A DNA stretch of 64,000 nucleotides from Caulobacter sp. UNC279MFTsu5.1 (GTDB lineage: Bacteria > Pseudomonadota > Alphaproteobacteria > Caulobacterales > Caulobacteraceae): positions 1-64,000 of the forward strand of contig NZ_FORN01000014.1 of NCBI RefSeq assembly GCF_900114015.1, in the 5' to 3' direction. The number at the start of each line of letters is the position of its first letter. The first letter of the stretch is position 1. Positions 24,101 to 35,486 of this stretch are shown here, one piece after another. Under the pieces are notes generated by a model. The model was not told where the DNA came from. It worked only from the letters and a program-made list of their open reading frames with translations, and made no database searches. A program made the translations under genes and the position numbers.

Positions 24101-24715
24101 GTGGCCAACAAACCCCCCAAGGACGCTCCCGCCCCGGAAGGCGAAGAGGGCGCCGCCGAGGGCGAAGCTCCGGCTAAGAAGAAGCCGCCGATGATGATCA
24201 TCATCGCGGCCGCGGCGGCCGTCGTGCTGGTCGGCGGCGGGGTGACCACGTTCCTGCTCCTCAAGCCCAAGCCCGACGCCCACGGCGAAGCGGGCCACGA
24301 AAAGCCGAAGAAGAAAGAAAAGAAGAAGGAAGAGAAGGGCGGTCACGGCGGTGGCGGCGAGGGCGCCGCGCCCGTGGCCGGCGCGCCGGTGATCAAGGAA
24401 GGCCCCGACGGCGTGGTGTTCTACACCCTGCCCGACATCGTGGTGAACATGCAGGCCGCCGACGGCAAGTCGACCTTCCTGAAGCTGAAGCTGACCTTCG
24501 AACTGCCCGACGAGGAGACGGCCGAGGCCCTGACGCCGAATCTCCCGCGTCTGCAGGACATGTTCCAGACCTTCCTGCGCGAACTGCGCCCGGAAGACCT
24601 CAATGGCAGCCAGGGCAGCTATCAGCTGCGCGCCGAGCTGCTGCGTCGCGTTAATCTGGTCGCCGCGCCCTCCAAGGTGAACGCGGTGCTGATCGAGGAG
24701 ATGCTGATCAACTAG
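24101..24715 (+). CDS. fliL: Flagellar basal body protein FliL
   Basis: This 204-residue single-pass inner-membrane protein surrounds the stators. It has a cytoplasmic N-terminus rich in Glu/Ala/Pro, a membrane segment near residues 31-54, a Lys/Glu/Gly-rich linker, and a periplasmic FliL domain with FYTLPDIVVNM, FLKLKLTFELPD and LVAAPSKVNAVLIEEMLIN. The start is GTG 24101 after AAGGA. It leads an operon into fliM, with 27 bases between them. Confidence 0.93.
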   Translation: MANKPPKDAPAPEGEEGAAEGEAPAKKKPPMMIIIAAAAAVVLVGGGVTTFLLLKPKPDAHGEAGHEKPKKKEKKKEEKGGHGGGGEGAAPVAGAPVIKEGPDGVVFYTLPDIVVNMQAADGKSTFLKLKLTFELPDEETAEALTPNLPRLQDMFQTFLRELRPEDLNGSQGSYQLRAELLRRVNLVAAPSKVNAVLIEEMLIN

Positions 24716-24742
24716 CCTTCGGGCTGGCTGAGGCGAACCGAC

Positions 24743-25879
24743 ATGGCGGAAGAAATCGACGATCAGGCCGCGATGGCCCAGTGGGCCTCGGAGAACCCGC
24801 CGAACGAGTTCGGCGGCGAGGCGGGCGCCAACGAGTTTGGCGACTTCAGCGGCGGCATGGGCGGCTGGGACGATGGCGGCGGCGACGGCATGGGCGCCGA
24901 GCGCATCCTGAACCAGGACGAGATCGACAGCCTGCTGGGCTTCGACATGTCCGGCGACGGCAACGACGACCGCACCGGCATCCGCGCGATCATCAATTCG
25001 GCCCTGGTCTCGTACGAGCGCCTGCCGATGCTGGAAATCGTCTTCGACCGCCTGGTGCGGTTGATGACCACCAGCTTGCGCAACTTCACCTCCGACAACG
25101 TCGAGGTCAGCCTCGACAACATCAGCTCGATCCGCTTCGGCGACTATCTGAACTCGATCCCGCTGCCGGCCATCCTGGCGGTGTTCCGGGCCGAGGAACT
25201 GGACAATTACGGTCTGCTGACGGTCGACTCCAACCTGATCTACTCGATCGTCGACGTGCTGCTGGGCGGCCGTCGCGGCACCGCGGCCATGCGCATCGAG
25301 GGGCGGCCCTACACCACCATCGAGCGGGTGCTGGTGCAGCGGATGGTCGAGGTGGTGCTGCACGACGCCAAGGCGGCGTTCGAGCCCCTGCATCCGGTGT
25401 CGTTCAGCCTGGACCGCCTGGAGACCAATCCGCGCTTCGCCGCCATCGCCCGGCCGGCCAACGCCGCGATTCTGGTCAAGCTTCGCATCGACATGGAAGA
25501 CCGCGGCGGCAGAATCGAGCTTCTGCTGCCTTATGCAACCCTCGAACCCATCCGAAAGATGCTGCTGCAGCAGTTCATGGGCGAGAAGTTCGGCCGCGAC
25601 AACATCTGGGAAGGCCACTTGGCCACCGAGCTCTGGACCACCCAGATGGAGGTGCGCGCGGTGCTCGACGAGCAGCAACTGCCGCTCAGCAAGGTGCTGA
25701 ACCTGCAGGTGGGCGACACCCTGATGCTGAACGCCACGCCCGACAGCCCGGTGGAATTGCGCGCCGGCTCCATCCCGCTGACCCGCGGGCGCATGGGCCG
25801 CCGCAACCACTCGATCGCCGTGCGCGCCGACGCGCCCCTGAGCATGGCGGCCAAGAAGGCGGTTCAGAAGCTGAAATGA
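24743..25879 (+). CDS. fliM: Flagellar motor switch protein FliM
   Basis: This 378-residue C-ring protein binds phosphorylated CheY and sets rotation sense. The N-terminal EIDSLLGFDM (near residues 55-65) resembles the CheY-binding LSQ(E/D)EIDALL motif, here placed after an unusual Gly/Asp-rich leader of about 50 residues. LVSYERLPMLEIVFDRLVRLMTTSLRNFTS and ELRAGSIPLTRGRMGRRNHSIAVR are conserved. The stop overlaps the next start by 4 bases (ATGA). Confidence 0.95.
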   Translation: MAEEIDDQAAMAQWASENPPNEFGGEAGANEFGDFSGGMGGWDDGGGDGMGAERILNQDEIDSLLGFDMSGDGNDDRTGIRAIINSALVSYERLPMLEIVFDRLVRLMTTSLRNFTSDNVEVSLDNISSIRFGDYLNSIPLPAILAVFRAEELDNYGLLTVDSNLIYSIVDVLLGGRRGTAAMRIEGRPYTTIERVLVQRMVEVVLHDAKAAFEPLHPVSFSLDRLETNPRFAAIARPANAAILVKLRIDMEDRGGRIELLLPYATLEPIRKMLLQQFMGEKFGRDNIWEGHLATELWTTQMEVRAVLDEQQLPLSKVLNLQVGDTLMLNATPDSPVELRAGSIPLTRGRMGRRNHSIAVRADAPLSMAAKKAVQKLK

Positions 25880-26466
25880 GCGTGACGGCCATCGCCCTCA
25901 ACGGTTTCCTGGCGGTGCTGCTGCTGGTGGCGCTCGGCGTCGGCTGGCGGCTGGAGCGCCGGCTGAAGGCGCTGCGCGACAGCCACGAGGGCTTCGCCAA
26001 GGCCGTGGCCGATCTCGACCGCGCCGCGATGCGCGCCGAACAGGGCCTGGCCGACCTGCGCGCGGCGACCGACGAGGCCGCCGACACCCTGGCCGACCGC
26101 ATTTCCAAGGCCCAGGCCCTGGCCGCCCAGCTGGACGAGCGCCTGAACCGGCCGATGGTCACACCGCCGCCGGCCGCCCGACCTGTCGCCGAGCCGCGCG
26201 CGGCCGAGCCCCGCGCCGTCCCGCGTCCGATGCGCGCACCCGAGCCGGAACTTCCGCCGGAAACCCCGCGCCGCCTGCGGGCCGAGGACTTCGAGAAGCT
26301 CCTGGACCGCGAAGCTCGCATCCCCCGCGACGCCCCGCCGCCTTCCGCCGCGCGGCCTTCGGCGCCAAAGGAAACCCCGCGTTCACGGGCGCGGATAGAT
26401 GATGACCTGTTCGAGGGCCCGGAAGATCCGCCGCGGCCCGGTTCGACCTTTAGGGGCCGTCGATGA
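25876..26466 (+). CDS. pflI: Flagellar positioning protein PflI-like (DUF6468)
   Basis: This 196-residue bitopic protein has one N-terminal membrane helix (residues 5-25, ALNGFLAVLLLVALGVGW), a short coiled coil (residues 30-95) and a long Pro/Ala/Arg-rich tail, with LRAEDFEKLLDREARI near residue 140. A protein of this kind next to early flagellar genes in polarly flagellated alphaproteobacteria, PflI of Caulobacter, is needed to place the flagellum at the pole. Position after fliM and the bitopic, proline-rich layout agree with that, but I assign the name from memory of the locus and not from an alignment. It overlaps fliM and motE by 4 bases each. Confidence 0.6.
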   Translation: MSVTAIALNGFLAVLLLVALGVGWRLERRLKALRDSHEGFAKAVADLDRAAMRAEQGLADLRAATDEAADTLADRISKAQALAAQLDERLNRPMVTPPPAARPVAEPRAAEPRAVPRPMRAPEPELPPETPRRLRAEDFEKLLDREARIPRDAPPPSAARPSAPKETPRSRARIDDDLFEGPEDPPRPGSTFRGRR

Positions 26467-27248
26467 AAAACGTTCCGCGCATCCTGCCGATCGTCGGGGT
26501 CGCCGTGGTCGGCGTGCTCGCCGTCAACGCCCTGGCCGGCGCCAAGTCGGTTCCGGACCTGCTGAGCGGCGCCAAGGCCTTCGCCGAAGGCGTGGCCAAG
26601 CCTGGGGCCGACAAGGCCGCCTCGGCCGCCGACGCCGGCAAGGACGCCGCCGCCAAAGCGCCGCCGCTGGTCTGCGCGCCGTCGTCCAGCGACCTAGCCA
26701 AGGAAGCCGGCCTGTCGCCGGCCGAGCTGCGCGTGCTGCAGAGCCTGGGCCAGCGCCGCGGCCAGTTGGATCAGCGCGAGCAGGACATCGACGTCCAGCT
26801 GCAGTTGCTGGCCGCCGCCGAGGCCAAGCTGGACGCCAAGATGAAGGCGCTGAACGGCATGAAGGGCGAGATCCAGGGCCTGCTGGGCCAGGCCGACGCC
26901 CAGAAGGAGGCCGAGGCCATGCGCATGGTCACGGTCTATTCGGCCATGAAGCCCAAGGACGCCGCCGCCCGCATGAGCGTGCTGGACGACAGCGTGCGCC
27001 TGCCGATCGCCGCCAAGATGAAGGAGCGCACGCTCTCGATGATCCTGGCCAACATGTCGCCCGGCGACGCCAAGATCCTGACCGAGCGCCTGGCCAACCG
27101 CCTGTCGGCCGACGCCATCGCCAAGCAGCGCGCCGCCCTGGCCGCCGCCGACAAGCCCGCCGCCGATCCTACCGCCCAGGCCGCCGCCGCGCCGCTGGCC
27201 GGCGCGAGTCCCGAGGTCGGCAAGGCCGGCGGCAAGAAGGCCGGCTAG
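26463..27248 (+). CDS. MotE-like flagellar protein (MgtE N-terminal-type domain)
   Basis: This 261-residue protein has a signal/anchor segment (residues 6-24). A periplasmic coiled coil follows (near residues 88-145), then the MotE/MgtE-N-like domain with VYSAMKPKDAAARMSVLDD and KERTLSMILANMSPGDAKILTERL. In rhizobia, MotE is a periplasmic chaperone of the motor protein MotC. The C-terminal Ala/Pro/Lys-rich tail is low complexity. It sits in the middle of the flagellar operon, 21 bases before the TPR gene. Confidence 0.78.
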   Translation: MKNVPRILPIVGVAVVGVLAVNALAGAKSVPDLLSGAKAFAEGVAKPGADKAASAADAGKDAAAKAPPLVCAPSSSDLAKEAGLSPAELRVLQSLGQRRGQLDQREQDIDVQLQLLAAAEAKLDAKMKALNGMKGEIQGLLGQADAQKEAEAMRMVTVYSAMKPKDAAARMSVLDDSVRLPIAAKMKERTLSMILANMSPGDAKILTERLANRLSADAIAKQRAALAAADKPAADPTAQAAAAPLAGASPEVGKAGGKKAG

Positions 27249-27269
27249 GCCGGGAGCGAAGGCGGGGGC

Positions 27270-30152
27270 ATGAAGCTGGGTGGGATCCTGAGATCGACCG
27301 TCGCGGCGATCTGCATCCTCGGGGTCGCGGCCCCGACGGTGTCGATCTCGGCCGCGCCGCGTCATGTCTCCAGGCCCGCGCCCCGCAAGGCCGCCGCGCC
27401 GCGTCCCGCCGCTTCGGCGGGTCTCCAGGTCCGCATCGCCCAGGCGCCCGACTTCACGCGCCTGGAGTTCCCGGGTTCGCGCGGCATGCAGGCGCGTCGC
27501 GAAGGGACCGCCGTGGTGTTGCGCTTTCCCCGCGACGCCAACCCAAATCTCTCGCAGCTGAACGTCGGCCCGCCGCGCTGGGTCAAGGGCGCCCAGGCGC
27601 GCCATGTCGGCGGCGTGGTCGAGATCGTAGTCGCCCTGAGCGACGACGCCGACTTCCGGGCCGGCAACGCCGACGGCGACGACTTCATCAACCTGTTCGC
27701 CCGCCCGATCGCCGCGCCGACCCCCGCGCCCGCCGCGGCCGTGGTCGCCCGGCGTCCCAACCCGATGCCGGCCGGCGGCGTGGTTCCGGTCCGCTTCTCC
27801 AAGGTCTCGGGCCAGGTGCAGCTCAGCTTCGACTGGGCCAATCCGGCCGGGGCCGCCGTGTTTCGGCGCGGCGAGGCTGTCTGGGTGGTGTTCGACGCCC
27901 CGGCTCGGCTGGACATCGGCAAACTGCCGGCCAGCACGCCGCAGTACCGCAACATCCAGGCCTTCAAGGGTCCCGACTATGCGGCGTTGCGCATCAGCAC
28001 CCCGCAGGGCGCGCCGTTCTACGCCGACGGCGTCGGCTCCAACTGGACGATCGCCCTGGGCGCGGGGAGCCAGGATTCGCCGGACATGGTCCGCGTGGCG
28101 CGCGACGACAACGCCAGCCCCGCCACCTTGACCGCCAACGTGGCGGGCGCGACCAGGATCGCCTGGGTCAGCGACCCGGCGGTCGGCGACCGCATCGCCG
28201 TCGCCACCGCCCTGGCGCCGTCCAAGGGCCTGCCCTCGCGCCGCGACTATGTCGAGATGGCCCTGCTGCAGTCGGCCACCGGTCTGGCGGTGGAAAGCTA
28301 TTCCGGCGACCTGCAGGTCGTCGCCGACGGCGACATCGTCCGCATCGGCCGGCCCAAGGGCCTGCTGCTCTCTTCGTCGTCCAGCGGCCAGGCCCAGGCC
28401 GACGCCGGGGCCGGCGCGCCCCAGGCCATGGCCATGCCGGCCCTGATCGATCCCGAGCACTGGTCCAAGACCGGTTCGGGCGGCTTCATGGCCCGCTACG
28501 ATGCTCTGCTGGGCGCGATCCCGGCGGCTGGCGGCGCCGACGGCAAGGGCGACGACACGGCCGCCCGCATGGCCCTGGCCCGCTTCCTGGTCGGCTCCAA
28601 CCTGTCGTTCGAGGCGATCGGCGTGCTCAACGCCGCCGGCCGCGCCCACCAGACCCTGATGGGCGACGGCGAGTTCCGCGGCCTGCGCGGCGTGGCCAAG
28701 GTGCTGGCGCGCCGCTACGCCGAGGCCGAAACCGACTTCGCCTCGCCGGTGCTGAGCGACGACCCGTCGGCCGCGATGTGGCGGGGCTACATCGCCAGCA
28801 AGAGCGGTCAGTGGGGCGACGCCAACCAGCGCTTCACCGAAGGCGCCCGCGCGCTGAACATGTTCCCGGCCCTGTGGCAGGCCCGGTTCCTGGGCGCCCA
28901 GGCCGAGGCGGCCGTCGGCCTCGGCGCGCCCGAGAACGCCATTCGCCTGGTCAATCAGGCCCTGAAGCTGCCGAACATCCCGGTCGAGGATCAGCTGGAG
29001 CTGCGCCTGACCCTGGCCAAGGCCTTCGAGGCCGGCCACGACGTCCGCGCCCTGCCGGTGTTCCAGGCCATCTCCCGCTGCGGCATCGACCGCCTGGCCG
29101 CGCCGGCCACCCTGCACGCCATCCAACTGCGCCTGGCCAAGAACCAGATCAGCGCCGACATCGCCGCCAAGGGCCTGGACGCCCTGCGCTTCCGCTGGCG
29201 CGGCGACGGGGTCGAGCTGGACACCATCCGCGCGCTGGGCCAGCTGCAGATCAAGCAGGGCCGCTATCGCGAAGCGCTGGAAGTGCTGCACTCGGCCAGC
29301 AACGTGCAGTCCGACCTGCCGCAGGCCGTCGCCCTGCGCAACGACCTCAACACCGCCTTCCGCAGCCTGTTCCTCGACGGCCTGGCCGACGGCATGCAGC
29401 CGATCCAGGCGGTGGGCCTGTTCTACGACTTCCAGGACCTGACCCCGATCGGCGCCGACGGCGATCAGATGGTCCGCAACCTGGTGCGCCGTCTGGTCGA
29501 CGTCGACCTGCTGGACGAAGCCGCCAAGCTGCTGAAGTACCAGGTCGACAACCGCCTGAACGGCGTGCCCAAGGCACAGGTGGCCACGGACTTGGCCTGG
29601 ATCTATCTGATGGACCGCAAGCCCGAGAGCGCGCTGGACACCATCAACGCCACCCGCACCACGATCCTGCCGCCAGCCCTGAACGCAGAGCGCCGCCTGG
29701 CCACCGCCCGCGCCCTGATGGGCCTGGGCCGCTACGACGCCGCTCTGGAGGTGATCGAGAGCGACAAGGGCCGCGACGCCGAGGACGTCCGCGCCGAGAT
29801 CGCCTGGAAGCAGCATGCCTGGCCCCAGGCCGGCGCACTGTACGAACGCGCCCTGGCCGACCGCTGGAAGACGCCGGGGATCCTGAGCCCGGCCGATGAG
29901 TCCAAGTTGCTGCGTTCGGCGGTGGCCTTCAGCCTGGCCGATGACGACGCCGCGCTGGGCCGCCTGCGCCAGCGCTATGGCGGTTTCGTCGACGGCGCGC
30001 GCAACCCCGACGGCCTGCGCGTGGCCCTGGCCGGCGCCGATCCGGGCAGCGTGTCTGGCGCCGACTTCAGCAAGGTCACCGCCGACAACGAGGCCTTCAA
30101 CGGCTGGGTGGCCAAGATGAAGGACCGCTTCAGAGCCCAGGCGAGCGGCTAG
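27270..30152 (+). CDS. Large periplasmic TPR protein of the flagellar operon
   Basis: This 960-residue secreted protein has a signal peptide (residues 1-29) and a basic Pro/Ala-rich linker. Two AMIN-like beta domains follow (about residues 50-140, with LQVRIAQAPDFTRLEF, and 165-260, with VRFSKVSGQVQLSFDW), then a long helical part with TPR-like repeats (about 420-950; for example RFLVGSNLSFEAIGVLN, NQRFTEGARALN and RYREALEVLHSAS). It is the last gene of the fliL operon. Homologues occur beside flagellar genes in alphaproteobacteria, but I know no molecular role. Carbohydrate or peptidoglycan binding by the AMIN-like part is a guess. Confidence 0.72.
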   Translation: MKLGGILRSTVAAICILGVAAPTVSISAAPRHVSRPAPRKAAAPRPAASAGLQVRIAQAPDFTRLEFPGSRGMQARREGTAVVLRFPRDANPNLSQLNVGPPRWVKGAQARHVGGVVEIVVALSDDADFRAGNADGDDFINLFARPIAAPTPAPAAAVVARRPNPMPAGGVVPVRFSKVSGQVQLSFDWANPAGAAVFRRGEAVWVVFDAPARLDIGKLPASTPQYRNIQAFKGPDYAALRISTPQGAPFYADGVGSNWTIALGAGSQDSPDMVRVARDDNASPATLTANVAGATRIAWVSDPAVGDRIAVATALAPSKGLPSRRDYVEMALLQSATGLAVESYSGDLQVVADGDIVRIGRPKGLLLSSSSSGQAQADAGAGAPQAMAMPALIDPEHWSKTGSGGFMARYDALLGAIPAAGGADGKGDDTAARMALARFLVGSNLSFEAIGVLNAAGRAHQTLMGDGEFRGLRGVAKVLARRYAEAETDFASPVLSDDPSAAMWRGYIASKSGQWGDANQRFTEGARALNMFPALWQARFLGAQAEAAVGLGAPENAIRLVNQALKLPNIPVEDQLELRLTLAKAFEAGHDVRALPVFQAISRCGIDRLAAPATLHAIQLRLAKNQISADIAAKGLDALRFRWRGDGVELDTIRALGQLQIKQGRYREALEVLHSASNVQSDLPQAVALRNDLNTAFRSLFLDGLADGMQPIQAVGLFYDFQDLTPIGADGDQMVRNLVRRLVDVDLLDEAAKLLKYQVDNRLNGVPKAQVATDLAWIYLMDRKPESALDTINATRTTILPPALNAERRLATARALMGLGRYDAALEVIESDKGRDAEDVRAEIAWKQHAWPQAGALYERALADRWKTPGILSPADESKLLRSAVAFSLADDDAALGRLRQRYGGFVDGARNPDGLRVALAGADPGSVSGADFSKVTADNEAFNGWVAKMKDRFRAQASG

Positions 30153-30403
30153 GACGCCCGAGCGTCGGCCCGCGCCAAATCGCGAGCCGGGTCGAATCTT
30201 TCTTCCAATCCTGCCCATGCGGTCGCCATTTGCGGCGCGGCCGCGTTTCGCCCGGTCAGGCGGTGAACCTTCGCGCACGAAAAGCGATTGGTCTGCTGGC
30301 GGCGTCGACCCAAACGCCTTAGTTAGACGCCGCGCGCGGTCCCGTCGGGACGTCGACACGAGACGTTTCCGGGGGCCGCTTGCATTGCTCCGACGGGCGT
30401 GTC

Positions 30404-30419
30404 ATGACAACGTTGTCAT
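30404..30419. promoter_or_regulatory. LacI-type operator at the zwf start
   Basis: ATGACAACGTTGTCAT is a perfect 16-base palindrome that ends 4 bases before the zwf GTG. A TTGCAT at 30380-30385 could serve as the -35, which would place the operator over the -10 and transcription start. The rest of the 30153-30422 gap holds GC-rich hairpins and no gene. Confidence 0.78.
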
Positions 30420-30422
30420 AGG

Positions 30423-31895
30423 GTGGAAGCTTTGGCCAAAGAAACGAACGACGACCAAGTGGGTCGCGAAGTGCTGGTTCTGCTGGGTGGCGCGGGCGAC
30501 CTGGCCCTGCGCATGCTGCTGCCTTCGCTGTACTTTCTCGAGGTCGACCGCCTGCTGCCGCACGATCTGCGGATCATCGGCCTGGCCCGGCACGACCATG
30601 ACGCCGACAGCTATCGCAAGCTGGTGCGTGAACAACTGGGCAAACGGGCGACGGTCGAGGAAGCGGCGTGGAATCGCCTGGCCGCCCGCCTGGACTACCT
30701 GTCGGTCGACATCACCAAGGAAGAGGGCGCCAAGGCCCTGGCCGCCAAGGTCGGCCAGCACGGCGACCTCGTCGTCTATTTCGCCCTGTCGCCCAGCCTC
30801 TACGGCTCGGTCTGCACCGCCCTGCAGTCGGCCGGTCTGACGGGCCCGAAGACCCGCCTGGTGCTGGAAAAGCCGATCGGCAAGGATTTCGCCAGCTCGT
30901 GCGTGATCAACGGCGCGGTCGGCGCGGTGGTCGACGAGAGCCAGATCTTCCGCATCGACCATTATCTGGGCAAGGAGACCGTCCAGAACCTGACCGCCCT
31001 GCGCTTCGGCAACGTGCTGTTCGAGCCCCTGTGGGACAACAAGCACATCGACCACGTACAGATCACCATCGCCGAGACCGAGAAGGTCGGCGAGCGCTGG
31101 CCCTATTACGACGAGTACGGCGCTCTGCGCGACATGCTGCAGAACCACCTGCTGCAGTTGCTGTGCCTAGTGGCCATGGAGGCTCCGTCGGGCTTCGATC
31201 CGGACGCGGTCCGCGACGAGAAGGTCAAGGTGCTGCGCAGCCTGCGCCCCTTCACCAAGGCCAATGTCGCCCATGACACCGTGCGCGGTCAGTACGTAGC
31301 CGGCGTGGTCGAGGGCACGGCGCGCGAGGGCTATCTGGAAGAGGTCGGCAAGCCCTCCAGGACCGAGACCTTCGTGGCCATGAAGGTCGACATCGACAAT
31401 TGGCGCTGGGCTGGCGTGCCCTTCTTCCTGCGCACCGGCAAGAACCTGCCCGACCGCCGCACCCAGATCGTCGTGCAGTTCAAGCCCGTGCCGCACAACA
31501 TCTTCGGGGCCGCCGCCCAGGCCGAGACCAAGGCCAACCGCCTGGTCATCGACCTGCAGCCGGACGAGGACATCTCGCTGACCGTGATGACCAAGCGTCC
31601 GGGCCTGTCTGAGGAGGGCATGCGGCTGCAGTCCCTGCCGCTGTCCCTGGCCATGAGCGCGGCCGGCGGCCGCCGCCGCATCGCCTACGAGAAGCTGCTG
31701 CTGGACGTGTTCCGCGGCGACCGCACCCTGTTCGTGCGCCGCGACGAGGTCGAGCAGGCCTGGAAGTTCGTGGACGGCGTCTCGGCCGCCTGGGCCGAGG
31801 CCAAGATCGAGCCCGCGCCTTACGCCGCCGGCACCTGGGGGCCGCACAGCGCCACGGCGCTGATCTCGCCCCAGGGCCGGGCCTGGAACGAATAG
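30423..31895 (+). CDS. zwf: Glucose-6-phosphate 1-dehydrogenase
   Basis: This 490-residue NADP-dependent enzyme carries out the first step of glucose oxidation into the Entner-Doudoroff and pentose phosphate routes. LVLEKPIGKDFASS and the active-site RIDHYLGKETVQNL near residue 180 are diagnostic; FFLRTGKNLPDRRTQIVVQFK is also conserved. The N-terminal nucleotide loop is LLGGAGDLALRMLLPSL, with Gly-Ala-Gly replacing the usual GASGDLA. The GTG start lies almost at the operator edge with no clear ribosome site, which hints at a very short leader; TTG 30432 is an alternative. It heads zwf-pgl-edd-glk. Confidence 0.93.
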   Translation: MEALAKETNDDQVGREVLVLLGGAGDLALRMLLPSLYFLEVDRLLPHDLRIIGLARHDHDADSYRKLVREQLGKRATVEEAAWNRLAARLDYLSVDITKEEGAKALAAKVGQHGDLVVYFALSPSLYGSVCTALQSAGLTGPKTRLVLEKPIGKDFASSCVINGAVGAVVDESQIFRIDHYLGKETVQNLTALRFGNVLFEPLWDNKHIDHVQITIAETEKVGERWPYYDEYGALRDMLQNHLLQLLCLVAMEAPSGFDPDAVRDEKVKVLRSLRPFTKANVAHDTVRGQYVAGVVEGTAREGYLEEVGKPSRTETFVAMKVDIDNWRWAGVPFFLRTGKNLPDRRTQIVVQFKPVPHNIFGAAAQAETKANRLVIDLQPDEDISLTVMTKRPGLSEEGMRLQSLPLSLAMSAAGGRRRIAYEKLLLDVFRGDRTLFVRRDEVEQAWKFVDGVSAAWAEAKIEPAPYAAGTWGPHSATALISPQGRAWNE

Positions 31896-31897
31896 GC

Positions 31898-32599
31898 GTG
31901 GCGACCGTGACCCTCCCCAAGATCGAGGCCTTCGCCACCCGAGAGGCGCTGTACGACGCCGCCGCCTCGGTCGTGGCCTCGGCCCTGACCGAGGCCGTGG
32001 CCCAGCATGGCCAGGCCGGGTTCGCCGCCACCGGCGGCTCGACGCCGGCCCCGGTCTACGACCGGCTGGCGACCATGACCGTCCCTTGGGACAAGGTCGT
32101 GGTCACCCTGACCGACGAGCGCTTCGTGCCGCCGTCCGATCCCAGCAGCAATGAGGGCCTGGTTCGCCGGCACCTGCTGCGAGGCGAGGCGGCCAAGGCC
32201 GGCTTCGCGCCGCTCTATGTCGACGGCGTGGCCCAGGACGCGGTCGCGGCGAAGGCCGAGGCCGGCGTCGTCAAGGCGCTGCCGTTCGGCGTGACCCTGC
32301 TGGGCGTCGGCCCCGACGGCCACTTCGCGTCGCTGTTCCCCGGCAACCCGAAACTGGCTGAAGGCCTGGACCCCGGCTCCGAGCGCACGGTGATCGCCGT
32401 GCCGCCCGGCCAGCCGGCGCCGGACCTGCCCCGGATCAGCTTGACTTTCCAGGCGTTGATCCAGTCATCGCTGATCGTCCTGCTGATCACCGGCGGCGCC
32501 AAAAAGACGTTGCTCGAAGGTCCGGTCGATCAAAGCTTGCCGATCGCCGCGATTCTGAACCAGGACCGCGCCCCGGTCCGTATCCTCTGGGCGGAGTAG
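31898..32599 (+). CDS. pgl: 6-phosphogluconolactonase
   Basis: This 233-residue cytoplasmic enzyme hydrolyses 6-phosphogluconolactone. It has the DevB/Pgl motifs [15 protein letters not shown] near residues 44-58, [22 protein letters not shown] near 70-91, and [14 protein letters not shown] near 127-140. It starts at GTG 31898, 2 bases after zwf, and is followed 4 bases later by edd, in operon order. Confidence 0.93.
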   Translation: MATVTLPKIEAFATREALYDAAASVVASALTEAVAQHGQAGFAATGGSTPAPVYDRLATMTVPWDKVVVTLTDERFVPPSDPSSNEGLVRRHLLRGEAAKAGFAPLYVDGVAQDAVAAKAEAGVVKALPFGVTLLGVGPDGHFASLFPGNPKLAEGLDPGSERTVIAVPPGQPAPDLPRISLTFQALIQSSLIVLLITGGAKKTLLEGPVDQSLPIAAILNQDRAPVRILWAE

Positions 32600-32603
32600 T
32601 CCC

Positions 32604-34415
<1,812 letters not shown>

Positions 34416-34427
34416 GAAGTGATGGAT

Positions 34428-35417
34428 ATGAGCGGCTTGAACTCCATCGGGCTTGGCCTGGTCGGCGATATCGGCGGAACCAATGCGCGGTTCGCCCTGG
34501 TCGATTTCGACGGCGCCGATCCCAAGCTGATCGAGCCGACCTCGTACAAGGGCGAGGACTACGGCCAGGCCGAGGACGCCGTCGAGGCCTATCTGGACAA
34601 GATGGGCGTGCGCCATCCGGACCAGGCCGTGGTCGCCGTCGCCGGCCCGATCGAGCACGGCGCGGTGCAGTTCACCAACAGCGAGTGGAAGCTGTCGGAG
34701 GACAGTCTGCGCCGGGCCGGCGGCTTCCGCACGGCCCGACTGATCAACGACTTCACCGCCCAGGCCCTGGCCGCCCCGCGCCTGGCGCCCAAGGACCTGC
34801 GCCAGATCGGTCCGCTGCAGACCTCGGGCGAGGGCGACCTGGCGATCATCGGCCCCGGCACCGGCTTCGGCGCGGCGGGCATGGTGCGCCGGCATGGCGT
34901 CGAGACGCCCCTGACCACGGAGGGCGGCCACATCGCCTTCGCCCCGTTCGACGAGGTCGAGATCGAGATTCTCCGTGCGCTGAACAAGCGGTTCGGCCGC
35001 TGCTCGATCGAGCGCATCCTGTCGGGTCCCGGCATGGAGGACCTGCACGTCATCCTGGCCGAGGTGGAGGGCCGCAAGGCCGACGACCTGACCGCCAAGG
35101 AGATCACCGAGCACGGCGTGGCCGGCGACGAGTGCTGCAAGGTCACGATCGACCGGTTCTGCGCCATCCTCGGCTCGGCGGCCGGCGATCTGGCCCTGGC
35201 GCTGGGCGCGCGGGGCGGGGTGTTCATCGCCGGCGGCATCGCGCCGCGAATCGTCGACCTGCTGGAGAAGGGTCAGTTCCGCGAGCGATTCGAGTCGAAG
35301 GGCCGGCTCAGCGACTACACCCGCGCCATCCCCACCCATGTGGTCATGAACCCCCACACCGCCCTGATCGGCGCGGCCGTCGCCATGACCCCGGACGGCA
35401 AGGCCGCCATTTCGTAG
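34428..35417 (+). CDS. glk: Glucokinase
   Basis: This 329-residue ATP-dependent glucokinase (bacterial Glk family, not ROK) carries the phosphate loop [17 protein letters not shown] near residues 10-26 and the sugar-binding [12 protein letters not shown]-site glycines appear in [13 protein letters not shown], and [11 protein letters not shown] is conserved. Three nearby starts exist; ATG 34428 stands 8 bases after AGGAAG and is preferred to ATG 34422. The gene closes the zwf operon and its stop is 70 bases from the next operator. Confidence 0.93.
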   Translation: MSGLNSIGLGLVGDIGGTNARFALVDFDGADPKLIEPTSYKGEDYGQAEDAVEAYLDKMGVRHPDQAVVAVAGPIEHGAVQFTNSEWKLSEDSLRRAGGFRTARLINDFTAQALAAPRLAPKDLRQIGPLQTSGEGDLAIIGPGTGFGAAGMVRRHGVETPLTTEGGHIAFAPFDEVEIEILRALNKRFGRCSIERILSGPGMEDLHVILAEVEGRKADDLTAKEITEHGVAGDECCKVTIDRFCAILGSAAGDLALALGARGGVFIAGGIAPRIVDLLEKGQFRERFESKGRLSDYTRAIPTHVVMNPHTALIGAAVAMTPDGKAAIS

Positions 35418-35486
35418 AGCTTTCCGCCCTCCGAGCGCCTTTTCCGGTCCATCAAGGCGAGATTTCCGCTTGAAGCGGGCTCGCCT

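Noticed and set aside
24014..25810. A 598-codon minus-strand frame opposite fliL and fliM
   Set aside because: It is a shadow of two recognised flagellar genes, with His/Asp/Gln-rich composition typical of antisense frames.
26694..30359. A very long open frame (1221 codons) on the minus strand, opposite motE and the TPR gene
   Set aside because: In GC-rich DNA the antisense of a real gene is often open. The plus strand here has proper starts, signal peptides, domain structure and operon overlaps; the minus frame has His/Arg/Gln-rich nonsense composition.
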